The position numbers and the translations under genes were made by a program. This document shows, piece by piece, positions 23,605 to 31,595 of a stretch of DNA of 64,000 nt (position 1 is the first letter of the stretch; every line of letters begins with the position of its first letter). The notes under the pieces are model-generated. The model saw nothing but the letters and a program-made list of their open reading frames with translations. It was not told where the DNA came from and made no database searches. Source of the DNA: Pelomonas baiyunensis (GTDB lineage: Bacteria; Pseudomonadota; Gammaproteobacteria; Burkholderiales; Burkholderiaceae_C); the NCBI RefSeq assembly GCF_043555935.1, contig NZ_JBIGIB010000003.1:372001-436000 (forward strand), given 5' to 3'.

Positions 23605-24291
23605 TCAGCCTCGAGCCGGCGCCCCGCGCCCGCGCGCTTCCAGCCAGGCCTTGGCCTCGGAGAAATGCCCACAGCCGATGAAGGGCCGCGGCGGCTTCAG
23701 CGCCGACAGCGGCGAGGGGTGGTTCGCCTTGAGCACCAGGTGGCCTTGGCCGGCGGCGTCGATCAGCGGCGCCTTGGCCTGCGCGTAGTTGCCCCACAGC
23801 ATGAACACCTTGGGCGCCGGGTCTTCGGCCGCGGTGCGAATGAGCGCGTCGGTCAGCTGCTCCCAACCCTTGCCGGCGTGGCTGGCCGCCTGGCCGTCTT
23901 CCACGGTCAGCACCGCATTGAGCAGCAGCGTGCCGCCCTCGGCCCAACGCACCAGGCTGCCGGTGGGCGGGAAGGGCTTGCCGAGGTCGCGCTGGATCTC
24001 CTTGAAGATGTTGCGCAGGCTGGGCGGAAAGGGCACGCCCTCAGGCACGCTGAAGGACAGGCCCTCGGCTTGGCCGGGGCCGTGGTACGGGTCCTGGCCG
24101 AGGATGACGACGCGGGTTTGCGACAGCGGCGTCAGCGTCAACGCGCGCAGCGGCTCGGGCGGGTAGATGGTGGCGCCGGCGGCATGGCGCTCGGCCAGGT
24201 AGGCCAGCAGCTTCTGGCCGACGGGCGACGCCGCCCAGGCGTCCACGACGGGGCGCCAGTCGGTGTCGGGAAGTTGGAGAGGCAGCTTCAT
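23605..24291 (-). CDS. ung: Uracil-DNA glycosylase, family 1
   Basis: Removes uracil from DNA to start base-excision repair. The 228-residue protein carries the water-activating loop VVILGQDPYHGPGQA (Asp67), the uracil-recognition segment LLLNAVLTVEDG with conserved Asn, and the DNA-intercalation loop HPSPLSALKP. All match family-1 UDG, as does the length. ATG 24291 (MKLPLQLPDTDW) is preferred to an in-frame start 48 bp upstream. It lies downstream of trpC on the same strand, separated by a hairpin-rich repeat. Confidence 0.96.
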   Translation of the reverse strand: MKLPLQLPDTDWRPVVDAWAASPVGQKLLAYLAERHAAGATIYPPEPLRALTLTPLSQTRVVILGQDPYHGPGQAEGLSFSVPEGVPFPPSLRNIFKEIQRDLGKPFPPTGSLVRWAEGGTLLLNAVLTVEDGQAASHAGKGWEQLTDALIRTAAEDPAPKVFMLWGNYAQAKAPLIDAAGQGHLVLKANHPSPLSALKPPRPFIGCGHFSEAKAWLEARGRGAPARG

Positions 24292-24360
24292 GTCGTTGGC
24301 GCCGTGAAATTTGCGGGCCGAGCGCCGGGCCGCTCCCAAGCCGGCCCACCATGGCGATGT

Positions 24361-24454
24361 GCTTGGCGGTCAATCCGCCAAGCGTCGCCGTCCCCTCGGG
24401 GGACCGACCAGACTCGCTCGCGTTCAGCGTAGCGAGTTTGGGCGAGGGGGCGCA
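24361..24454. repeat. Hairpin-rich intergenic repeat A (REP-like) after trpC
   Basis: A perfect hairpin GCTTGGCGG-TCAAT-CCGCCAAGC (24361-24383) is followed by GTCCCC-TC-GGGGGAC, an ACTCGCT...AGCGAGT dyad and a terminal GAGGGGGCGC. Read on the minus strand, it starts four bases after the trpC stop with GCGCCCCCTCG. The overall plan GCCCCC-[hairpin]-CCCCC-GA-GGGG recurs at 52.1 and 57.4 kb. Confidence 0.65.
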
Positions 24455-25245
24455 TCATGCGAACAGGGTCGCCAGGGCCAGGCCCGGGTCGGGCTGGCGC
24501 ATGAAGGCCTCGCCCACCAGGAACGCGTTCACCTGCGCTTCGCGCATCCGCTTCACATCGGCCGCGCCCAGGATGCCGCTCTCGGTCACCAGCAGCCGGT
24601 CGGCTGGCACGCGGGGCAGCAGGTCGAGGGTCGTGTCCAGCGTCACGTCGAAGGTGCGCAGGTTGCGGTTGTTGATGCCCACCAGCGGGGTCTTGAGCTT
24701 CAGCGCCCGGTCCAGCTCGTCGCCGTCGTGCACTTCCACCAACACGTCCAGGCCGATGGCGTGGGCGGCGGCTTCGAGATCGGCCATTTGCGAGTCGGCC
24801 AGGCAGGCGGCGATCAGCAGGATGCAGTCCGCGCCCATCGCCCCGGCTTCCATCACCTGGTACTCGTCCACCATGAAGTCTTTGCGCAGCACCGGCAGCG
24901 CGCAGGCGGCACGGGCTTCTTGCAGGTAGGCGACGGAGCCTTGGAAGAAGCGCTCGTCAGTCAGCACCGAGAGGCAGGCCGCGCCATGGCGGGCGTAGCT
25001 GTCGGCGATGGCGGCGGGCCGGAAGTCGGCGCGGATCACGCCCTTGCTGGGGCTGGCCTTCTTGATCTCGGCAATGACACCGGCCTGGCCGGCCGCGAGC
25101 TTGGCGAGCAGCGCACGCTCGAAGCCGCGCTGCTCGCCTTTGCGGCCCTCGGCTTCGTCACGCAGCGAGGCCAGCGAGCGGCGCGCCTTGGCGGCGGCGA
25201 TTTCTTCCCACTTGACCTCGACGATCTGCTTCAGGATGTCGGCGC

Positions 25246-25249
<4 letters not shown>
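24455..25249 (-). CDS. trpC: Indole-3-glycerol phosphate synthase
   Basis: Converts carboxyphenylamino-deoxyribulose phosphate into indole-3-glycerol phosphate in tryptophan synthesis. A monofunctional TIM barrel of 264 residues, with FERALLAKLAAGQAGVIAEI then KKASPSKGVIR (catalytic Lys and phosphate region), LPVLRKDFMVDEYQV, LVEVHDGDEL, GINNRNLRTFDV and VTESGI, all family signatures. It starts at ATG 25249 and overlaps trpD by 4 bp, so the pair is coupled. It is the last gene of the trpG-ltaE-trpD-trpC transcript. Confidence 0.96.
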
Positions 25250-26283
<1,034 letters not shown>

Positions 26284-26287
26284 GGCT

Positions 26288-27340
26288 TCAGGTCTTCTCG
26301 AAGAATTCGCGGGCAGCCGCGATGGCACGGTCGATGCCGGCGGCATCGACATCCAGGTGGGTCACGAAACGCAGGCCGATGAGGCCGGTGGCCAACACGC
26401 CGCGGGCCTTCAGGTGCTCCAGCAGCGCGGCGCCCCGGCCGCCCTCGACCTGGGCGAACACGATATTCGTCTGCGGTGGCGTGACCGTGACGCCCGGCAG
26501 CGCGGCCAGGCCGTCCGCCAGCCGGCGGGCCAGCGTGTGGTCGTCGGCCAGGCGGTCCACGTGGTGGGTCAGCGCATGGTCGGCCGCGGCGGCCAGCACG
26601 CCCACCTGGCGCAGGCCCCCGCCCACCATCTTGCGGATGCGGTGGGCCCGCTGGATCAGCTCGCGCGAGCCCACCAGCATGGAGCCGATCGGCGCGCCCA
26701 GGCCCTTGCTGAAGCAGATGGACACCGAGTCGAACGGCCGGGTCAGGTCCGCCACCGTGCGGCCGGAGGCCACGGCAGCGTTGAACAGCCGGGCGCCGTC
26801 CAGGTGCGTGGCCAGGCCGCGGCTGTGGGCCAGGTCGCAGGCGGCTTCGGCATAGCCCGTGGGCAGCACGTTGCCGCCCCAGGTGTTCTCCAGCGCCAGC
26901 AGCCGCGTGCGGGCGAAGTGAGGGTCATCGGGCTTGATGGCGGCGGCGATGTCGTCGAGCTTGATCGTGCCGTCGGGCTGGTTGGGCAGGGGTTGGGGCT
27001 GGATGCTGCCCAGCACCGCCGCCCCGCCGCCCTCGTAGCGGTAGGTGTGAGCCAGTTGGCCGACGATGTACTCGTCGCCCCGGCCGCAGTGCGCGAGCAG
27101 CCCGCACAGGTTGCTCTGCGTGCCGCTGGGCATGAAGAGCGCGGCTTCCTTGCCCAGCAGCGCAGCGACGCGTTCCTGCAGCGCATTGACGGTGGGGTCG
27201 TCGCCAAAGACGTCGTCCCCCACAGCCGCGCGGGCGATGGCCTCGCGCATGGCGGCGGTGGGCTGGGTGACGGTGTCGCTGCGCAGGTCCACCACGGCAC
27301 CTGTGGCGCGGCCGCCGGAGGACGGTGCGTAGTCCGTCAT
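26288..27340 (-). CDS. ltaE: Low-specificity L-threonine aldolase
   Basis: PLP enzyme cleaving threonine or allo-threonine to glycine and acetaldehyde. The 350-residue fold-type I protein begins VDLRSDTVTQPTAAMREAI, typical of the family, and has THLDGARLFNAAVASGR with the PLP-contacting Asp. SICFSKGLGAPIGS carries the Schiff-base Lys at about residue 212. It is embedded between trpG (4-bp overlap) and trpD (4-bp gap), making it part of the tryptophan operon. Why an aldolase is coexpressed is not explained by the pathway; serine or glycine supply is a possible link. Confidence 0.93.
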   Translation of the reverse strand: MTDYAPSSGGRATGAVVDLRSDTVTQPTAAMREAIARAAVGDDVFGDDPTVNALQERVAALLGKEAALFMPSGTQSNLCGLLAHCGRGDEYIVGQLAHTYRYEGGGAAVLGSIQPQPLPNQPDGTIKLDDIAAAIKPDDPHFARTRLLALENTWGGNVLPTGYAEAACDLAHSRGLATHLDGARLFNAAVASGRTVADLTRPFDSVSICFSKGLGAPIGSMLVGSRELIQRAHRIRKMVGGGLRQVGVLAAAADHALTHHVDRLADDHTLARRLADGLAALPGVTVTPPQTNIVFAQVEGGRGAALLEHLKARGVLATGLIGLRFVTHLDVDAAGIDRAIAAAREFFEKT

Positions 27341-27921
27341 GCGCGCAGCTCCAGGAAGTTGCGCAGCATGGCGTGGCCGTGCTCGCTCAGGATGGATTCC
27401 GGGTGGAACTGCACACCTTCGCAGGGCGTGGCCGTGCCGGCCAGCTCGCGGTGGCGCACGCCCATGATCTCGCCGTCCTCGCTGCGGGCGGTGATGTCCA
27501 GTACGGCCGGGCAGCTCGCTTCCTCGATGACGAGGGAGTGGTAGCGGATCACCGAGAAGTCTTTCGGCAAGCCGCTGAACACGCCGCGCTGGTCAGTCGT
27601 GATGGTGCTGGCCTTGCCGTGCATCTGGCGCTGCGCGCGGATGATCTTGCCGCCCAGGGCCTGACCCATGGACTGGTGACCCAGGCACACGCCCAGCAGA
27701 GGCTTCTTGCCCAGAAAGTGCTGGATGGCCTCCACGCACACACCCGCTTCGTTGGGCGTGCAGGGGCCGGGCGAGAAGACGATGTGGTCGGGGTTCAGCG
27801 CCGCCATTTCGGCGACCGTGATTTCATCGTTGCGCACCACTTTCACATCGGCGCCCAGTTCACCGAAGTACTGGACGATGTTGAAGGTGAAGCTGTCGTA
27901 GTTGTCGATCATCAGCAGCAT
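27337..27921 (-). CDS. trpG: Anthranilate synthase component II (glutamine amidotransferase)
   Basis: Provides ammonia to TrpE from glutamine. A 194-residue class I amidotransferase: MLLMIDNYDSFTFNIVQYF at the start, the nucleophile loop PLLGVCLGHQSMGQALGG (Cys79) and the catalytic pair in GVQFHPESIL. Length is standard. The start at 27921 is the family N-terminus. It heads the trpG-ltaE-trpD-trpC transcript and is preceded by a Trp-codon leader gene, so tryptophan-responsive attenuation is expected. Confidence 0.96.
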   Translation of the reverse strand: MLLMIDNYDSFTFNIVQYFGELGADVKVVRNDEITVAEMAALNPDHIVFSPGPCTPNEAGVCVEAIQHFLGKKPLLGVCLGHQSMGQALGGKIIRAQRQMHGKASTITTDQRGVFSGLPKDFSVIRYHSLVIEEASCPAVLDITARSEDGEIMGVRHRELAGTATPCEGVQFHPESILSEHGHAMLRNFLELRA

Positions 27922-28057
27922 GAAGGCTCCAGATTTGGAAACTTGCTCGGTCCGGACCGCGGCGGGTGCGCGGCGTCCGGAAGATCCCCTCGGAGGGCCC
28001 TGGCGGTGGCGGCCCGACGGGGCTCGGGCGCGTGAGGGCGTGCGTGTCTGTTGGCGG
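27922..28057 (-). promoter_or_regulatory. Attenuator-like leader region of trpG-ltaE-trpD-trpC
   Basis: Between the leader peptide and trpG the minus-strand RNA can form TTGGTGGC-GCTA-GCCGCCAA (28070-28051), covering the tandem Trp codons, and a later stem TCCGGA...TCCGGA with an inner CCGCG/CGCGG (27981-27951). GGTGGCG of the leader can also pair with a downstream CGCCACC. Alternative pairing plus Trp codons is the attenuation layout. The last stem is followed only by AAGTTTCCAAATC, not by a strict U-run. Confidence 0.65.
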
Positions 28058-28117
28058 CTAGCGCCACCAACGCTGGCGCCAGGCCAGTTGCGGTTCCGAG
28101 GTCTGCTGAGTGCGCAT
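28058..28117 (-). CDS. trpL: Trp-rich leader peptide upstream of trpG
   Basis: A 19-codon reading frame from ATG 28117 to TAG 28058 encodes MRTQQTSEPQLAWRQRWWR: three Trp codons, two in tandem just before the stop, 137 bp upstream of trpG. Ribosome stalling at these codons during Trp shortage would alter the downstream RNA folding. A TACAAT box ends 8 bp upstream of the ATG, so transcription probably begins at or next to the start codon, giving a leaderless peptide. The finding is from direct translation; regulation is inferred from known trp attenuators. Confidence 0.8.
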   Translation of the reverse strand: MRTQQTSEPQLAWRQRWWR

Positions 28118-28125
28118 GGGCGCGG

Positions 28126-28131
28126 ATTGTA
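28126..28131 (-). promoter_or_regulatory. Minus-10 box of the trpG leader transcript
   Basis: TACAAT on the minus strand, five of six bases matching TATAAT, in GC-rich surroundings. It ends 8 bp before the leader-peptide ATG. No good minus-35 hexamer is seen at 16-19 bp. Confidence 0.6.
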
Positions 28132-28184
28132 GGGCGGTGATTTGCCCGGGCGCTTCGGCTCCGTGCAAGCCTGCATCCACCTTG

Positions 28185-28224
28185 AAAAACAGGCCGCGTG
28201 CCACGGTGGGTGGCAGGCGGCCTG
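28185..28224 (-). terminator. Intrinsic terminator of the PstS-like gene
   Basis: On the minus strand CAGGCCGC-c-TGCCAC, loop CCACC, GTGGCA-c-GCGGCCTG, followed by TTTTT (28189-28185). It ends transcription from the porin/chemoreceptor block just before the trpG leader promoter, so the trp genes downstream are separately transcribed. Confidence 0.9.
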
Positions 28225-28257
28225 AGCGCGGTGTGCAGAGCGCGGTGCGGGGGGGAG

Positions 28258-28668
28258 TCAGCGCTTGATGATGCGCACGCCGGCGCGCGTCTTGCCGGAC
28301 TCGACGTAGCCGATGCCGCCCGGCGTTTCGGCCACGTACTTCAGCACCGCGTCGTCGCCGTCGAGTTCCTGCGGCGGCTTGGCGCCGCCGGTGAACACCT
28401 GCTGGGCCCAGTAGGCCTTGAGCTGCGAGGCGTTCTTCTTGAGCACCTGGCTGCGGAAGGCGTCGGTCACGGCGCTTTCCTTCTGGTTGACCGGGCTGGC
28501 GGGCGAGCCGTCCGGGAAGGTCTTGACCTGGCGCAGAAAGATTTTGGCGGCGGCCTCGTCGTCGATGCTCACGGTGGTGGCGGCGTTCACGGCCAGCACG
28601 GGGTCGGCCAACGTGGCGGTGGCGGCACCCGTCAGCAGGGCCGCAGCGATGAAGGGAATGAGCTTCAT
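28258..28668 (-). CDS. Small periplasmic PstS-like (phosphate-binding-like) protein
   Basis: A 136-residue exported protein: signal MKLIPFIAAALLTGAATATL, then ALADPVLAVNAAT. The mature part (DEAAAKIFLRQVKTFPDGSP, TDAFRSQVLKKNASQLKAYW, VAETPGGIGYVESG) matches the C-terminal lobe pattern of PstS-like substrate-binding proteins, in which GGIGYV is characteristic. It is far shorter than a complete PstS (about 340), so it is a single-lobe relative. AGG-type ribosome site CGGAGG precedes ATG 28668. It is the last gene of a chemoreceptor-porin-PstS-like unit and is followed by a strong terminator. Confidence 0.8.
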   Translation of the reverse strand: MKLIPFIAAALLTGAATATLADPVLAVNAATTVSIDDEAAAKIFLRQVKTFPDGSPASPVNQKESAVTDAFRSQVLKKNASQLKAYWAQQVFTGGAKPPQELDGDDAVLKYVAETPGGIGYVESGKTRAGVRIIKR

Positions 28669-28685
28669 GGGTGGGGCCTCCGAGT

Positions 28686-29828
28686 TCAGAACACCGTGTC
28701 CAGCGACACGGACAGCAGGCGCGAATTGCCCACGTAGGACAGGTCGGCGCCCGACATGTCGCGGAACCGGTCCCACTGCAGCTTCACGGCGGTGGAGCCG
28801 TTGAGCTCATAACGCAGCGTGGCGGAGTAGCCGCTGTCGTGCTGCTGGCCGTTGGGCGCAAAGGTGTTGCGCTCGCGGTAGTTGGTGCGGGTGATGAGGC
28901 CGGTGAAGTCGCCCACGCGGCGGCCGATGCCCAGCATGTAGGCCTGCGAGCGGTAGCTGTAGCCGTGGCGGTCGAACACGCTGTATTCGCTGCGCACCAT
29001 CCAGTCGTGCCAGTCGATGTTGGCGGACAGGCCGTAGATGCGCTGCTTCTCGGCGCTCTTGGGGCTGTCGGTGGCGGGCGTCACGCGCTCGCCGGTGCTG
29101 CGGTCCCACTGCTGCACGTCGGACTGGATGTAGGTGGCGCGGGTGGTCAGCACGCCGCGCGTGAGCACCAGGTCGCCGCCGACGATGTTCTTCCACTTCA
29201 CGTTTTGCGGCGTGTCGTAGTAGATGCGCTGCATCAGGTTGTTGCGGCTGTTCTCACTGCCGAAGAAGAAGTTGGCCTTGGCGGCCCAGCCCGCCCAGTC
29301 GCCGCGGTAGGTGGCGTTGGCGCCGTTGTAGTTGACGATCTCCCAGCCGTAGAGGTCGGCCGGCGGGCGCACCCAGGTGTAGGCGAAGCCCACGTCCTGG
29401 AAGTCGGAGTAGTAGTAGATCGGCAGGCGCTTGCGGCCGACCTGCACGGTCCAGCTGTCGTTCACGTCGTAGGAGGCGTAGGCCCATTCCAGGTCGGCCT
29501 TCACGCCGTCCACGCCGCGGCCCACCACCTGCGCGGTGGCCGAGAGCTTGGGGCTGAAGGTGTAGGTGCCTTGCACGCCCACCTTGCTTTCCTGCTTGGC
29601 CTGCCAGCGCTCGCTGTAGAGCGCGCCGTGGCTGTAGTCGGCGATGAAGCAGGGGCAGTCGTAGCGGAAGTAGGGCTCGGTGCGGTCACCCGAGAGCACC
29701 TTGCCGGCCACGACCGAGGCGAAGCCGGAAAGTTGAAGGGCGTCATCCGCCAGGGCGGGCGCCGTGAAGGCCGCGGCTGCGAGGCCGACGAGGCCCGTCA
29801 GCGCAAAGCGCGAATGCAAAAGCGTCAT
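28686..29828 (-). CDS. Porin-like outer-membrane beta-barrel protein
   Basis: A 380-residue outer-membrane protein. The signal HSRFALTGLVGLAAAAFTAP ending at ALA-DDA is followed by alternating amphipathic strands rich in Tyr and Trp, many with aromatic girdle residues. The C-terminus SVSLDTVF ends in Phe, as required for BAM insertion. It lacks the trimeric Omp32-type porin pattern and resembles the uncharacterised porins found beside small PstS-like proteins. The gene lies 17 bp before the PstS-like gene, so they are coexpressed. The substrate is unknown. An odd CPC pair (YDCPCF) occurs near residue 59. Confidence 0.8.
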   Translation of the reverse strand: MTLLHSRFALTGLVGLAAAAFTAPALADDALQLSGFASVVAGKVLSGDRTEPYFRYDCPCFIADYSHGALYSERWQAKQESKVGVQGTYTFSPKLSATAQVVGRGVDGVKADLEWAYASYDVNDSWTVQVGRKRLPIYYYSDFQDVGFAYTWVRPPADLYGWEIVNYNGANATYRGDWAGWAAKANFFFGSENSRNNLMQRIYYDTPQNVKWKNIVGGDLVLTRGVLTTRATYIQSDVQQWDRSTGERVTPATDSPKSAEKQRIYGLSANIDWHDWMVRSEYSVFDRHGYSYRSQAYMLGIGRRVGDFTGLITRTNYRERNTFAPNGQQHDSGYSATLRYELNGSTAVKLQWDRFRDMSGADLSYVGNSRLLSVSLDTVF

Positions 29829-29899
29829 GGAAGGGTCCAGGAAGAAAAAAGGAAGGGGCGCCGCTGCAGGCCGGGCAGCGCACGGGAACGGATGCCGGG

Positions 29900-31411
29900 T
29901 CAGGCGCGGGCGTCGTCCAGCCGGAAGCGGCCCACGGCCACGCCCAGTTGCTCGGCCACCTGCCGCAGCAGCTGCGAGGCTTCACCCGCCTCGGCCACCA
30001 GCTTGTGGTTGTCCTCGGTGTGGCCGCTGAGTTCGGCCACCATGGTGTTGACGTGTTCGATGCCGGAGCGCTGTTCCACCGAGGCGGTGGAGATCTGATC
30101 CACGTGGTGGCCGACCTGCTTGACCGACTCCACCAGGTGGCTCATCACGGCGCCGGCCGCATTCACGTGGCGCGAGCCGTCTTCGATGCGGTCGGCGGAG
30201 TCGTCGATCAGGGTCTTGATCTCTTTGGCTGCAGCACTGGCCCGCTGCGCGAGCGAGCGCACCTCGCCAGCCACCACGTTGAAGCCGCGGCCTTGCTCGC
30301 CAGCACGCGCCGCTTCCACGGCCGCGTTCAGCGCAAGGATGTTGGTCTGGAACGCAATGCCGTCGATCAGCGAGGTGATTTCGACGATCTTGCGGGCGCG
30401 GTCGGAAATCGCGGCCATGGCTTCCACGGCGTTGGCCACGGCCCGGCCGCCTTCGTCGGCGGCGGCGCTGGCGCGGTTGGCCAGGCGCCGGGCCTGTTCG
30501 GCGCTGTCGGCGTTGCTGCGCACCGAGGCGGTCAACTGGTCGATGCTGGCCGCGCTGGCGTGCAGGCTCTGGCGCTGGCGTTCGGAGCGCTCACTGAGCA
30601 TGGCATTGCCGTCGCCGATGGCGCCGACCGCGTCGTGCACGCGGTGCACGGCGTCGCGCACTTCGCCGATCACCTCCGACAGCCGGCCCTGCATGCCGTG
30701 CATCGCAAACAGCAGGCTGCGTTGGTCCGGGGCCTTGAGTTGCACCGGCACGCTCAGGTCACCTCCAGCGATGCGCTGCACGATGTGCGTGGCCTCCTCC
30801 GGCCGACCGCCCAGTTGACGCGTCAGCGCTTTGATGGACGCCAGCGACACCCCCACCGACAGCGCCAGCATCAGCAGTGACGCCCCGAGGTTGGCCGCGA
30901 AGCCGCGCTGCACCAGGGTCTGGGTTTGGGTGATGTGGCCGTCCAGGTTGGCCTGAGCCTGGGTGATCTGGGTGTCCAGGTCTTTCTCCAGCGCAGCCAG
31001 CGCGGTTTGCATGGCCTGGGCGGAGTCGCCAATTTCGTCGGCCTTGCCGGCGATCAGAAGGCCGGCGACCTTGCTGGCGGTCTGGTGGTAGGTCTCGAAC
31101 GCGCTGCTCAGTCGGGCTGCATCGTCGGTGTGACCGGGCACCTCGCCATAACTCTTCAGCCGCTGGCGCAGGCGCTGGGCCTTCTCGCGCACCGCGTCCA
31201 GCGCGGCCGCGTCGGCGGCGGCCGCCGCGCTCTTGAAGCCGTCAGCCACGCTGGTCAGGTCAAAGGCCAGGGCCTGGACCCGGCTCAAAGCCACCGAGTC
31301 GCTGCGCCCGAGGTCGTCCAGCATCTGGTTGGTGGCGCGGGAATAGACGTAACTGGTGATGGCTCCGAGGGCAATGGCCAGGAGCGGCAGCATCCACAAA
31401 AGACGTTTCAT
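29900..31411 (-). CDS. Methyl-accepting chemotaxis protein
   Basis: A 503-residue chemoreceptor. TM1 (LLWMLPLLAIALGAITSYVY) and TM2 (ANLGASLLMLALSVGVSLAS, about residue 175) bracket a helical periplasmic sensing domain of about 150 residues. A HAMP-like linker follows, then the conserved signalling tip IVEITSLIDGIAFQTNILAL with NAAVEAARAGEQGRGF. It couples to CheA/CheW and steers motility. The ligand is unknown. Its position 71 bp before the porin gene suggests it senses what the porin or PstS-like protein handles; that is inference. Confidence 0.92.
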   Translation of the reverse strand: MKRLLWMLPLLAIALGAITSYVYSRATNQMLDDLGRSDSVALSRVQALAFDLTSVADGFKSAAAAADAAALDAVREKAQRLRQRLKSYGEVPGHTDDAARLSSAFETYHQTASKVAGLLIAGKADEIGDSAQAMQTALAALEKDLDTQITQAQANLDGHITQTQTLVQRGFAANLGASLLMLALSVGVSLASIKALTRQLGGRPEEATHIVQRIAGGDLSVPVQLKAPDQRSLLFAMHGMQGRLSEVIGEVRDAVHRVHDAVGAIGDGNAMLSERSERQRQSLHASAASIDQLTASVRSNADSAEQARRLANRASAAADEGGRAVANAVEAMAAISDRARKIVEITSLIDGIAFQTNILALNAAVEAARAGEQGRGFNVVAGEVRSLAQRASAAAKEIKTLIDDSADRIEDGSRHVNAAGAVMSHLVESVKQVGHHVDQISTASVEQRSGIEHVNTMVAELSGHTEDNHKLVAEAGEASQLLRQVAEQLGVAVGRFRLDDARA

Positions 31412-31595
31412 CGGGTTGGGGGTTCCTCGCCACCCCGCAAGCTCGATCCGGCCTCTGTCAGGTGTGCCGAAAAATTCTAGGAAGGCCTCTCTAACCGCCA
31501 GGCGTCAAGCAGGCCCAGGGCGCGCATTAGTTGGCGGCCCTGCCCACTTTGGAACCGGTTTCACACTTGGCGTGTCGCGCAGTGGCGACCGTCGC

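Noticed and set aside
27951..27981. Calling the trpG leader hairpin a proven intrinsic terminator
   Set aside because: The stem is good, but only AAGTTTCCAAATC follows; without a U-run it is recorded as attenuator-like rather than as a terminator.
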